Shown one piece after another: positions 50,391 to 62,610 of a stretch of DNA of 64,000 nucleotides. Source of the stretch: Chloranthus sessilifolius (Eukaryota > Streptophyta > Magnoliopsida > Chloranthales > Chloranthaceae); assembly GCA_021018995.1 (NCBI GenBank), contig CM037590.1, forward strand, positions 71,767,597 through 71,831,596. Reading direction: 5' to 3'. Positions within the stretch are counted from its first letter, which is position 1, and each line of letters opens with the position of its first letter. Under the pieces are notes generated by a model. It was not told the DNA's origin, made no database searches, and worked only from the letters and a program-made list of their open reading frames with translations. A program made the translations under genes and the position numbers.

Positions 50391-50966
50391 TGATGATTGA
50401 AAAAACTTAGTGCCACTTGCTTTTCTTAGGCCATCTGATTCAACAAACACAAAAACTAAAAAACAAAACAATCCAAAACCCCTTCTAGTTAGTAGTTACA
50501 TATCAAATTCGAACTTTAGTTTTAAGGGTATATGTCTTTTAGTTAATATTCGTTTTAGGGTTTTCTTAGCCTATATAAAGGCATTGTAAACACTTTATTG
50601 AGAGTTGATTATCGATATTGAATGAAAGAGAGTTGCTTTTGTGCAAACCCCAGAGAGCTTGTGAAAAGTTTTCAATCGAGGGAGTGAATCCTTCAAACCC
50701 TGAGGAGTGAGCAATCGTTTCTCGTGCGACTTGGTGCGAAGCCGACGTACAGCCGTGGTGTGAAGCTTCGAAAAACCCATTGGTGTGAAGCCGACAAGCC
50801 TCTTTGGAGCAAATCCGAAGATTTCTACTTTATTCTTCTTTTTATTTTTATTTTAATAAAAGGTTTGAATACCCTAAACCCCCTTCCGCGCGGGATTTTG
50901 CTATTTTAGGGTTAGCAAGCGATTTTGTCTCGCGTCAGTTTTGGTATCAGAGCACAGTTGTCCATC

Positions 50967-51971
50967 ATGAGTAAAAATCAATTTATCGAAGCCTTGCACG
51001 AGTTGAATGGATTCATGATGGCTAGAATGGGATCGTTCGTGGATCGGCGAAGGCTCCTTGATTTGTATCAGACGATTGGTAAGATTAGACAAGCTTGGGA
51101 GGCAGTAAAAATTAGACCGCAGAGTCTGAGGTATTTGAATTCAACACCTCGATATTGGCCAGCTTTATATGATCACGCATTTACTCTTGAGATTAGACGC
51201 GAGTTAACAGCTACGCGTGAGATAGCGGAGGCATTAAACAAGAGTCTCGTTCAAGAATTCCTTGAAGATTTTCTCTTCAAACTACAAGAGGAAATCATAT
51301 CGGTAAGACATGAAGCTTTGAAATTTAAGCTTTCAAAACCCGTGTTCGGTAACCTAAAGTCCATTCAAGAAATCAAGATCGAACCCGTGGTTGTATCTGT
51401 GTCGGTGGAAGATTCTAAACCTATAGTAAGTCAAAGTACTTCCATGCCTATGGAAGAACCGATGGCGCCCGTTGTTCACGCAGATCCAGTTATCCGCCTT
51501 GATCTTGTGCCGGAACAACGTCCGATTGACAAGTTCATACCAGTTGCTGAGACCGTGGCAGATCTCAAAACCGTCGAAGAGCCCACGATCATTGAAGTCC
51601 AAGCATCCATGATCAGCCCTACCGAGCCCGCAATCATCGAAGCACGGGCATCTGTGATTGTCCCAACCGAGTCGGAGACCATTCAAAAGTTCGAGATCCA
51701 GGGGGAACAAACATATTTGATACAGCTTATCGATGTCGACCAAAGTTCGAGGTCGAACTTTTTCAAAGTCGAGGAGATTGACGGGGAATTCAGATCCACA
51801 TGTTTGAACCATGGCCGAGACAATCGAAGGAAATCAGCAAGGAAGAAATGGACCCATAAATGGGCTTTCAAACGGCCCGCGAATAAGAGGAAAATTTCGA
51901 TCGAACGATTTTCAATTTCGATCGAACGATTTTTGATTTCGATCGATCGAAATCGCGCTGAGCTATTTTAG
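50967..51971 (+). CDS. unidentified 334-residue protein of the small LTR element
   Basis: The only internal frame of the element; it looks whole. ATG at 50967 lies 14 bases after the primer site, and the stop lies inside the 3' LTR. Residues 1-130 look largely helical (FIEALHELNGFM, FLEDFLFKLQEEIISV). Residues 150-255 are Pro/Glu/Val-rich with two internal repeats around EPTIIEVQAS and EPAIIEARAS. The last 65 residues are basic and come from the LTR itself, where the palindrome array is read as SIERFSISIERF. I see no zinc knuckle, protease or enzyme motif. A highly diverged gag-like structural protein is possible; function unknown. Confidence 0.55.
   Translation: MSKNQFIEALHELNGFMMARMGSFVDRRRLLDLYQTIGKIRQAWEAVKIRPQSLRYLNSTPRYWPALYDHAFTLEIRRELTATREIAEALNKSLVQEFLEDFLFKLQEEIISVRHEALKFKLSKPVFGNLKSIQEIKIEPVVVSVSVEDSKPIVSQSTSMPMEEPMAPVVHADPVIRLDLVPEQRPIDKFIPVAETVADLKTVEEPTIIEVQASMISPTEPAIIEARASVIVPTESETIQKFEIQGEQTYLIQLIDVDQSSRSNFFKVEEIDGEFRSTCLNHGRDNRRKSARKKWTHKWAFKRPANKRKISIERFSISIERFLISIDRNRAELF
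51893..51957. repeat. palindrome array in the 3' LTR of the small element
   Basis: Two TTTCGATCGAACGATTTT units and one perfect TTTCGATCGATCGAAAT unit with a 22-base period, corresponding to the array at 44025-44106. Confidence 0.85.
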
Positions 51972-54900
51972 TTGCTTTAAACTTCTAAATTCGAACTTTA
52001 GTTTTAAGGGTATATTTGTCTTTTAATTAATATTCATTTTAGAGTTTTCTTAGCCTATATAAAGGCATTGTAAACACTTTATTGAGAGTTGATTATTGAT
52101 ATTGAATGAAAGAGAGTTGCTTTTGTGCAAACCCCAGAGAACTTGTGAAAAGTTTTCAATCGAGGGAGTGAATCCTTCAAACCCTGAGGAGTGAGCAATC
52201 GTGTCTCGTGCGACTTGGTGTAAAGCCGACGTACAGCCGTGGTGTGAAGCTTCGGAAAACCCGTTGGTGTGAAGCCGACAAGCCTCTTTGGAGCGAATCC
52301 GAAGATTTCTACCTTATTCTTCTTTTTATTTTTATTTTAATAAAAGGTTTGAATACCCTAAACCCCCTTCCACGCGGGATTTTGCTATTTTAGGGTTAGC
52401 AAGCGATTTTGTCCCTCGTCAGATTTCCATTGATATCAAAGAAATTTTATACATAGATTATGAACTATGATCTAGCGACCCGGTATTTATATATCTTCTG
52501 ACTTGAAAATTTCGGGTCGTTACAGTTAATATCAGAGCCTAGACGCTAGGTCTTGTTGGGACACGGGTTGGATCTGTACGATTTCTGATTTATTTAAATA
52601 TATTTGACAGATCCTTATGCCCCCTCGCCGTAGACAAAGAACCGTCAATACAGAGAGCAACATCGAATGGGCCAGGAATCGCCTCTAGTCCCAATGGCAT
52701 CCCATTGGGAGGAGGGAACAACGACGGATGTGTTGGACAATTGCTGGAAACAATGGCTAACACTATGGCTCAACAGACCACTTTGATTGCTACAAGGCAA
52801 CAACCATCCAGATTTCAAGAATTCTGAATGATGAAGCCTCCCAGTTTCTTGGGTAAAGCGGGCCCCTAAAAAGCCGAAAAATGGTTAAACCAGTTAGAGA
52901 AAATTCTTCGTTCCCTGCACTGAAGACAAGAAGGTCAGATGGGCTTCATTTCCGCTTGAAGGAGAAGCAGACCCCTGGTGGAAGTCAGTCGCAAGAACTA
53001 GAGCACAGGAGGCGCCAAACACACTATGGACTTGGACCCAATTCACTAAGAAATTTAATGAGAAATATTTTCCTGAATCTATCAAAGATCAATGGGAGAT
53101 AGATTTTATTCCCCTATAGAAAAGTCAAATGTCAATGGCCGAATACGAGGCAGAATTCACAAGACTCATGGTTTGCGCCCAACACGTTGCTATAGAAGTC
53201 ATGAAAATCAAAAAGTTCGAACGTGGCCTAAAACCGAACATTCAAGAGAGAATATCACTATTCAAGTTGAGGACGTATGTAGAAGTCATGGATAGGGCCC
53301 TCATCGCTGAGCGTGACATAGAAAAGATGTATAAATGAAGAGCGCAACAGAATAAGAATAAAGTGAGCCGGGCAAAATCACTTACCGGTAGTCAAATCAG
53401 TAAGAGGACTAAGTTCTCAATCCCAGTATCGTCTCAGCCAGCTCAGATCATGAATTCTAAGCAAGTTTCTCCAGCGCTTGTGAAATCTTTTCATCCCTCG
53501 CATCCTGCTACAACTGAAGCATCGGTAGCACAAAGGACTGCATATACCACTTCATCTATGTCGTCTGAGTCATGCCCACGATGTGGAAGACGCAAATTGG
53601 AAGATTGTCGATGGACCACGGGTTCATGTTTCCATTGCAGCCAGAAAGGACACTTGATAAAGGATTGTCCTGAGAAGAATAAGGAACAGATAACACCGAC
53701 ATCTACTTAGAAGTCCTCACGGCCTATGGTTCAGGGTCGCGCCTACGCAGTTTCTGCACGCGATGCTCAAGCTGCAAATGACGTCATACAAGGTATAAAT
53801 TGAATTAGTTGATTTTAAAATTATTTATTTCCCTTCAGCTGATGGATATTCTTGACAATTATCCTGATTTTGTGATTTCATGAGCATTATAGCCTGTTTG
53901 TAAATAGGTGATTAACTTAATTACATGAACCCTAGGTATCCTACACATGTATCAGAGTAGTGACATTTGTTAGCATAAGGCACGTGTTTTGGTAGACCCT
54001 GGCTCTACGCATTCGTTTGTAATGATTCGCTATCGAATTGAGTATTACACCAGAACCCTTGGATTACTTATTGCCCGTCTCAGTTCCTACTGGGAGTTCT
54101 ATGGTCACAGACACCATATGCCGATCAGTCATCATTCCAATTGAGGATCATGGAACATTTGATTTTATTGGATATGCAAGGCTTCGATGTAATCCTTGGT
54201 ATGGATTGGTTGTCAACCTATCACGCAAGTGTAGATTGCCTTCGAAAGGTGGTCACTTTCCGCCCCTCGAAGGGTGCACCTTCCCGATTTTATGGCATCA
54301 AGTCAAGCATCGCACCATTTGTCTTAGCCATTCGAGCTAAGCGTCTATCGCAAAAAGGATGTCAGGGTACCTCGCATTTATGCAAGAACAACGTGAAGAG
54401 AAAGTCAATATTTCAGACATTTCTATTGCATGCGAGTTTCACGATGTGTTTCCCGAGGACTTGCCAGGATCTTAATTCATCAGACCTAGTGTTTCCCCAT
54501 GGGGAGCCCCCGTCCTATTCGTCAGAAAGAAAGACTGTTCGATGAGGCTATGCATTGATTATCGTCAGTTGAACATGTTGACGATCCAGAACCGCAATCC
54601 ACTTCTTGGCATTGATGACCTCTTCGATCAGCTCCAAGGCGCAAGATTCTTCTCGAAGATAGAATTGAGATCAGGTTACCATCAACTGAAAGTTAAAGCC
54701 GAAACATTCCGAAAACCGCCTTTCGCACTAGGTAAGCTCCAAGGTGCAAGGTTCTTCTCGAAGATAGAATTGAGATCAGGTTACCATCAACTGAAAGTTA
54801 AAGCCGAAACATTCCGAAAACCGCCTTTCGTACTAGGTATGGTCACTATGGATTTCTAGTGATGCCTTTTGATCTGACAAACGCGCCAGCATCGTTCATG

Positions 54901-57702
54901 GATTTGATGAACAGACTGTTCAAACCGTATCTCGACCAATGTGTTGTCTTCATAGATGACATCCTCATCTATTCAAAGACAAGGGAAGATCACAAACAGC
55001 ATCTACGCATCACTCTTCAGGCACTTCGTGATCATCCACTTTATCCAAAGCTAAGTGTGAGTTTTGGCTTTAATAAGTTGGTTTCTTGGGACATGTCATC
55101 TCTGATGTGGGCATAACTATTGATCCTGTTAAAATTGAAGCCATCATAAAGTGGGAACAACCAAAGACAGTAACCAAAGGGCGCAGTTTTCTGGGTTTAG
55201 CCGGTTATTATAGAAGATTCGTGGAAGGTTTTTCCAAGCTTGCAGGACCACTCACTCAGCTTACAAGGAAGAATGCAAAGTTTGAATGGAATGATTCGTG
55301 TGAAAAGAGCTTCCAAGAGCTTAAGAAGAGATTGACCTCCGCACCAGTTCTTGCTATAGCTTCAAGCAGTGGAGGTTTCGTATTGTTCAACGATGCATCA
55401 CACTGTGGGCTGGGTTGTGTACTGAATCAACATGAAAAGGTCATTGCATATGGTTCACGTCAACTCAAGGACCACGAAACGAACTATCTGACTCGCAACA
55501 ATTATCTTTGCCTTGAAATTTTAGACGCACTATCTCTACAGAAAGACATTTGAAATCCTCACTGACCATAAAAGTTTCAAGAACCTCTTCACCCAGAAGG
55601 ATTTGAACATGAGACAAAGAAGGTGGATGGAGTTTCTCCAAGATTATGATTGCTCCATCCAATACCACCCAAGAAAAGCTAATGTGGTGGCGGATGCACT
55701 AAGTTGAAAGTCGTCTACGCAACTGTCCCATCTCATCACAAGGATCCACCGACAACGATTATGTGAAGAAATATCTCTGTGTGATATGAAATTTGAGGTT
55801 GAGGATTCATGAGCCTTAATGGCAAATCTTACTATTCAACTGACGATCTTTGATAACATCCGAGAACTACAGATGACTGATGAGGATCTTATGACCATAA
55901 GACAGGATGTAATCAGTGGTAATAAATCTAATTCCTCTATTAGAGAGGATGGTTCTCTACTTTTCAGAGGCCGACTTTGTGTACCAGCCGATAACCAGCT
56001 TAGACACCTGATTCTGGATGAAACGCACAAATCAAGATATGTTATTCACCATGGAGGTACCAAAATGTATCAGGACCTCAAGAAAAGCTTATGGTGGAAG
56101 GGATTGAAGAAAGAAATAGCAGAATACATATCAAAATGCCTAGTGTGACAACAAGTGAAGGTAGACCATCGAAATCCTCTGGTTTGCAACAACCCTTACC
56201 GATACCTGAATGGAAATGGGAGAATATTTCCATGAATTTCATCCTTGGATTACCGAGAACAGCGAAAGGGTATAATGCAGTTTGGGTGGTGGTCGACCGA
56301 TTAACCAAATCTGCCCATTTTCTACCATATGTCACAAAGTACACCGCTGGACAGCTTGTCGAGTTATATATCAAAGAAATCGTCAAACTACACGGAATTC
56401 CTATTAGGATTGTGTCGAACAGAGACCCGTTATATACGTCCAGGTTTTGGAAACAATTCAAAGAAAGAATGGGTTCAAGACTGGACTTTAGCTCTGCTTT
56501 TCACCCCCAGACAGATGGTCAAACAAAGAAGGTGAATCAAATTATCAAGGATATGCTCCGAGCATGCATATTGGACTTCCAAGGATCATGGTACAAACAC
56601 GTACCGTTGATCGAATTTGCCTACAACAACAATTACCATGCAAGCATTGGAATGGCTCCTTTTGAGGTGCTTTATGGTCGCAGATGTAAATCTCCGCTCA
56701 ATTGGGAAGAGGTTGGAGAGAGAGTTTTGTTAAGCCTAGAGCTTATCGAAATCATGATTGAAGCAATTAGGGTGATTCGTCAAATACTAAAGGTCACACA
56801 GAGTCGATAAAAGAGCTACGCAGATTTAAAAAGGACGAATGTCGAGTTTCAAGTATTTTTGGGTGAAATTATTCATTTTGTTTCTCCTATGGTTTATATG
56901 CCCTATTATGGCAATGCATTCCTTTCAGAAAGGGGATAATGTCTTCATCAATATCTCATCTACCAAAGGTGTGATGCGATTCGGAAAACGTGGAAAGCAA
57001 AGTCCACGTTACGTCGGACCCTTCGAGATATGGGGCCGAGTAGGCGAAGTCGCTTAACGAATCGCCTTACCCCCTCAGTTGTCGAGTGTACATAACGTCT
57101 TCCACGTGTTGATGTTGAGGAAGTACGTGAAAGACCCGACTCATATTTTGGACTATCAACCCATCAAGCTCCATGAAGATATGACCGTTACTGAGGGGCC
57201 AATGCAAATCCTTCATCATAGAGAACAAATCTTCCGTACCAAATGGATCCCGCTTGTACTTGTGAGGTGGCAGAATCATTCAACTGAAAAGGCTACCTGG
57301 GAGCGCGAGGCTAAGATTTGCGACAAGTATCCGCACCTCTTCAAATGGGTACGTAATTTTCGCGGACGAAAATTCTTTCAAGGGGGGAGAATGTAACGAC
57401 TCGAATTTTCATGTCATTGATACATCTAAATAACTTATATGTGTTTATACACCGCATGCCTTGACTTTTCAAAATGTTTTAACTAAAGAATACACGTTTC
57501 GGATTTCACTACTCTTATATTTATTTTTGTCATTAATTGACACAAGTTGTGCAATAGCCTACTGGTTAAAAGGCTTGAGTTATAGACAAGAGGTCAGAGG
57601 ATCAAACCTTGGTATGTAGATTTTAACATTTATTTTGAACCTTGAAGTAAAAGTGACGCGGGACAAAACCCTAAAATACAAGAATGAATATGAAATGAAT
57701 GT

Positions 57703-58768
57703 CTAGGAGAGCTTTATAGTGTGTGCTCTAATACAATCAACCGGCATGATACTCATATGTTACCAGATGCCGAGATTATTTGGGTTAGTTGCAAAGAGTT
57801 CCACCAATCGATCCCCTATACACTTGATCAGTAATACACGTGTTTCATCGGTGATGAAACATTTTCGGTCCGGGAGAATTGACGAGGATGCCGACATTGT
57901 GGACATCGATTATGGACCGTATCGGGTGTACCGGCGTTGGAAGAAGCAAAACGACGGCCAAAACCAAGCCTAAAGAAGGATACAAGCTCAAAGCTCATTG
58001 CCCAAGATCGCTCAAGCGAGAGTGCTCCAGAATAAGGGCCAAATTTTCGGCTAAAAGTCGCTCGAGCGAGCTTCGCTTGTCGCTCGAGCGAGATATGTCG
58101 AGCTATTAATTTTAGTTATTTTCTCTATTTTTCTTTTGAATTCGAATGTCACTTTAGGGTAGTTTCGTAATATTTATGTTTTAGGGTTATTCTGCTTTCT
58201 GCTTTGAGGCCACCTATATAAAGTCTCTAAACAAACATTGTAGGGTTTGATTGATTGATTGATTAATGAAAAGCTATTGCTTGTGTGTGCTTGAGATGAG
58301 CCTCCATAAGAGTGATTCTTCGTTTCCCGAGAAGGGTTTAGTGTAAAGCTAAGGGTGTGAAGCCCACGATCTGTCTATCCGCTATCTATTCTTTGATTTA
58401 TCTTTCCCTGCTTTTATTTTATTCCCCATAAACCCTAACTCCACCCATTAAGCTTTTAAATACCCCAAAATTATAAACCCTAGCATTCATCTAAACCATT
58501 AAATCAAGTTGTTTCCAAGAACCCTAGATCGAACCGGCGATTCCATCGTTGATCTATGAGCGAGCCCTAATCTAGAAGTGGTTAGAGTTCTACCTCTAGG
58601 ATCCTCCTTTCGCGAAGCTAACGGATCTAGCGCAACGGACCGGCCCTATCCGAACCACAACGCGATCATTCAAATGGAAAACTACGAAACCCTAAGGTAT
58701 TCACATTATTTTCATATTTATTGCTCAATTAATCTAGTTTAATTTTGACAAATTCATCACCTCATAGT
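57703..58768 (+). mobile_element. inserted pol-end/LTR fragment flanked by a 21-base direct repeat
   Basis: This plus-strand piece runs from the last part of a chromovirus pol (IIWVSCKEFHQS-like region) through an LTR start at about 57878 (TGACGAGGATGCC) to within about 40 bases of the LTR end. It is flanked by exact copies of a 21-base sequence at 57682-57702 and 58769-58789 (opens GAATGAATATGAAATG). It interrupts the reversed 3' LTR around it and is closest to the LTR at 61792-62729. It has no poly-A. Confidence 0.7.
58003..58100. repeat. TCGCTCGAGCGA palindromes in the inserted LTR fragment
   Basis: Perfect palindromes at 58058-58069 and 58080-58091, plus a near copy around 58006. The surrounding text AGGGCCAAATTTTCGGCTAA closely resembles the module in the Tekay-like LTR at about 63350. 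Confidence 0.85.
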
Positions 58769-59489
58769 GAATGAATATGAAATGAATGTTTTGTCGAAAT
58801 TAAACTAAATTAATTAAGCAAAAATCAATACATAATCGCAATACCTTAAGGTTCATGGTTTTCCTCATAGAAGATCGTGTAGATTTGGGTAGGGTCCAGT
58901 CTGTGCGCTAGATCCGTTAGCCTCGTGGAAGGAAGATCCTAGAGATAGAATTCTAGCCGCTTCCATGGGGTCGCTGGTTTTCTATGGGGTTTTGGGATGC
59001 ATAATGGATTATGGTTAATGTGAGGTTCAAGGTGTATTGAATCGAGTCGATTCAATGGTTCAGATGAAAGGTAGGGTTTATGATTTTCAAGGTACTTGAA
59101 AGAGTAAAGGCTGATTTAAGATTATGGGAGTAAAGTAACGCAGAGAAAGATAAATCAAAGATAGATAAAATGGATAGATCGTGGGCTTCGCACCCTTGGC
59201 TTCACACCAAACCCTTCTCGGGAAGAAGAATCACTCTTCGAGGAAACTCATCTCAAGTTCCAAAAGCAAAAGCTCTTTCATTCAATAATCAAAATTTTCT
59301 TACACTGTTTATTTAAAAGACCTTATAAAGGAGGCCTCTAGACCAAAAGAAAACCATAAAACAAATACTAAAAAAAAGACAAGTATACCCTTAAAACCTA
59401 AATTCCGTCAAATTCGCACTGTAGCTCGATCCATCGAGGCACTCTAGCAACTTTCAATTCTCCAAATTTGAACTACTTTTCCTTCTTTC

Positions 59490-59550
59490 CTACAGGCTAC
59501 AATCGATCGATCAATTGAATGGTTGATCGATCGACTAGGCATTGCTCCAG
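59490..59550. repeat. ATCGATCGAT sites in the reversed 3' LTR
   Basis: Two CGATCGATC sites (near 59502 and 59531) occupy the place where the partner LTR (62495-62610) carries GCTCGAGC-type sites. Confidence 0.75.
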
Positions 59551-60351
59551 CACACTAATTCTACTCCTTTACGTCTGGTTCTTATTTTCGTCCCGCTTCT
59601 TCCGACACCAGTACACACGATATGGTCCATAGCCTATGTCCACGATGTCGGCGCTCCCGTCAATTATCTCACACGTGTAGTACTGATCAAGTGTTTAGGG
59701 GACTGATCGGTGGAACTCCCTGCAACTAACCCAAACAATTTCGGTATTTGGTAACGTATGAGTATCATCTAGGTCGATTGTAACGGAACGCACACTGTAA
59801 AGCTCTCCTGGACGAACCAAATAACCCGGCTCGCCAACCCATTCTACCAAATATTTTTGAAACTTCTCATCAACTTTCCTGGACTCGAAAGTCTTCTTCA
59901 CTGATGAAATGTGATCATGATATCGATCAAAAATACAGGAACTCAGACGACAAACTCTCTCATGATTGGCCCATGCACTCTCAGTAGTCGACTTACCAAC
60001 CCTTTGCATCTCATAAACCAGAAACTCTCTGCCGCAGGTGAATGCCACAAGATCATCTAAAATTTCCTCAATTACTTCTTTTCCCTGCCTGCTTGGGGAG
60101 GGAAGGGGTATCGGCTGCAAAGTTTGGATGAGATTGTGAATAGGGGGCATTTGGAAAGGATTGCAAGGAGGTGGGGTTGAGCCCAAAGAAGGAACTAGGT
60201 CCTCCACATTGAACGTTAAGCTAATCCATATATTTGGAGGGAGCTCAAGATCGAATACATTAGGACCACTCCTTGCCACAATTCCAAAAGGTTCAGCGCC
60301 GTGGGCCTAGAGCTTTTTTACGACTCCCGATGGGAATCGTTCAGATCCAAT

Positions 60352-61026
60352 CTAAACCATTGCATGATCATTTAATTGGAATTCCCTAAAAGCCTTAGCT
60401 ACATGCATCAATAATTTGAGACTTTCATTGCACAAATTAATTTTAAGCGTAATTTCGCCATGCAATGCGGAATGAGACGCAAAACTTGACTCACAATAAG
60501 ATTCGAAATGTGAAGCCGTATGCAACTCGAGACTATGATGTGTATATGTATCAAGGGACTCGATACTCTCATGTGCATGCGATGTTAACGACTCACATGT
60601 AGTGGGCACTATCGACACTAGTGACTCATGTGTGATCGAATCAAGTGACACTAATGGCTCATGTGGACTCGACTCAACGAATTCTAAGGATTCATGGGTA
60701 AGCGACTTGATTGGCTCATGTGTACTTGGATCGACCAAGTTCAAAGACTCAGGTGCACTCGACTCTACCAACAATAAATCGTGCGTACATGACTCGATCG
60801 AATCGTGCGTCGGTGATTCAGTTGACTCACGTGTGGGCGACTCAACATCACTACCCATTAGAGAAATAGAAGTCGCTATAACATACACTAGACTTTCATC
60901 AGCTTCTTCTATCTCTTCTTCACTCATCACGGTACGAGGGTCATACACAATTTCTTCAACGTCCACATTTCCCGACTCCTGAGGACTTTCTCTTTTAGTC
61001 AATAAATTTTGAGCAGGAAACTTCAT
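60352..61026 (-). CDS. Ser/Thr-His-Glu repeat frame of the reversed element
   Basis: A 224-codon uninterrupted frame whose middle 120 residues repeat variants of STHEPIKSL and THESLEFVE roughly every 8-13 residues. It begins with an acidic segment (VMSEEEIEEADESLVYV) that resembles the pre-reverse-transcriptase linker of the chromovirus at 26044, so it is probably an expanded linker between protease and reverse transcriptase. No catalytic motif. Retention of the open frame may simply reflect codon-length repeat growth. Confidence 0.5.
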   Translation of the reverse strand: MKFPAQNLLTKRESPQESGNVDVEEIVYDPRTVMSEEEIEEADESLVYVIATSISLMGSDVESPTRESTESPTHDSIESCTHDLLLVESSAPESLNLVDPSTHEPIKSLTHESLEFVESSPHEPLVSLDSITHESLVSIVPTTCESLTSHAHESIESLDTYTHHSLELHTASHFESYCESSFASHSALHGEITLKINLCNESLKLLMHVAKAFREFQLNDHAMV

Positions 61027-62494
61027 GGGGAATTGATAAGCAAAGCGTTTGAACCCTTAACACTTAGAGCAATCAAGACACTTATCTATCTTAGTTCTCA
61101 AACTCCGTAGAAGGTGACGGTGTGTCAAAGGAACATACTTTTCAATAAGTATCACATTCATATCCTCCCATGTGGAAATGGGTTTAATCCGACGAAATTC
61201 AATACGGAGTTCAACATGAATCCAAAAAAAATCGGCATTGCCCTTAAACTTTGTTGTCGCTAGCCTAATTTTGTATTCATCTGGTACACCATACCAATCA
61301 AAATACTCATCTACACTAGACAACCACTCTATGAAGGTTATAGAGTTCGTCATACCCTCAAAATTTGGAACCTCATCTAGAATAGATTTTAGAAACTTCT
61401 CGGCAAGGTCGTACTCAGGTTCACGATGATGAGGGTATCCCCTAACTCTAGTTTCATTATGACTTTTGGGACTTTAGTGGTTTCCTTGTTCAGCTAGTAC
61501 CCTTTCAGGACGAGTAGGGGATTCATGGCGATGTGTAAGGGACTCATACATGATGCTTGACACGACATAACTCAGACACAATACTATAATTGAGGAATTT
61601 TAACAAACACAAGATGAGCATGCAAATGAAGACACAAATGGCATTGAAATGACATACACATTTGACTCAAAATGAGTAAGAACTTTTGTCAAACACTAGA
61701 CGTGCACAAATAAAAACTGAAATAAATTGCAATAATATTAAAATGTCACACAATATGCCCTAACCTAGAACCTAGTCTCTGATACCAAAACTGACGCGGG
61801 ACAAAACCCTAAACTACGTGAATGACTATGAGGTGATGAATTTGCCGAAATTAAACTAGATTATTTGAGTAATAAATCTGAAAATAATGTGAATACCTAA
61901 TCGTTTCGTAGTTTTCCATTTTGATGATCGCGTTGTGGTTCGGGTAGGATCCGATTCGTTGCGCTAGATCCGTTAGCTTCGCGGAAGGAGGATCCTAGAG
62001 GTAGAACTCTAGCCACTTCCAGATTACGGCTCGATCGTAGATCAACGATGGAATCGCCGGTTCGAACTAGGGTTCTTGGAAACAACTTAATTTAATGGTT
62101 TAGATGAATGCTAGGGTTTATAATTTTGGGGCATTTAAAAGCTTAATGGCTGGAGTTAGGGTTTATAAGGAATAAATAAAAGCAGGGAAAGATAAATCAA
62201 AGAATAGATAGGGGATAGAGATATCGTGGGCTTCACACCAAACCCTTCTTGGGAAACGAAGAATCACTCTTCGTGGAGGCTCATCTCAAGCACACACAAG
62301 CAATAGCTTTTCATTAATCAATCAATCAATCCCTACAATGTTTGTTTAGAGACCTTATATAGGTGGCCTCAAAGCAGAATAACCCTAAAACATAAATAAT
62401 ATACGATACTACCCTAAAATGGCATTCGAATCTAAAAGAAAAACGGAGAAAAGAACTAAAATTAATCTAGAGAATTTTCTGTGTCATCTTCAAC

Positions 62495-62610
62495 ATCTCG
62501 CTCAAGCGAGACCAAAAGTCACTCGAGCAACTTTTAGCCAAAAGTTTGGCCCTTATTCTGGAGCACTCTCGCTCGAGCAAAAAGTGAGGTCGCTCGAGCG
62601 ATCTTAGGCC
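62495..62610. repeat. GCTCGAGC-type palindromes in the reversed 5' LTR
   Basis: Sites reading CTCGCTCAAGCGAG, CACTCGAGCAA, TCGCTCGAGC and TCGCTCGAGCGA occur within 115 bases. Same layout as at 58003-58100. Confidence 0.8.

Larger units (their letters stand above)
44160..50504 (-). mobile_element. nearly full-length L1-type LINE
   Basis: A 6.35-kb minus-strand element with an exact 19-base target duplication, AAATTCGAACTTTAGTTTT at 44141-44159 and 50505-50523. Its 3' poly-A appears as T's on the plus strand at 44160-44168, next to the left copy. A short 5' leader (about 110 bases) precedes ORF1 (50390-47948), and ORF2 begins at 47916. It inserted in the 5' LTR of the small LTR element. GC content is clearly higher than its surroundings. 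Confidence 0.92.
43904..52421 (+). mobile_element. small non-autonomous LTR element inside the gypsy 5' LTR
   Basis: 5' LTR is 43904-44159 plus 50524-50937 (about 670 bases without the LINE and its second target copy); 3' LTR is 51779-52421 (643). Ends are TGACRGGGA...CGTCA. Primer site TGGTATCAGAGC starts at 50942. Flanks GATTC and GATTT are a 5-base duplication with one mismatch. TATA boxes (CTATATAAAG) lie near 50571 and in the 3' copy. The interior is only 0.84 kb and holds one open frame; no enzymes are encoded. Apart from the LINE in its 5' LTR it looks structurally whole. LTRs differ by about 4-5% by eye, so it is fairly young. The 5' LTR has one more 22-base palindrome unit than the 3' LTR. 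Confidence 0.82.
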
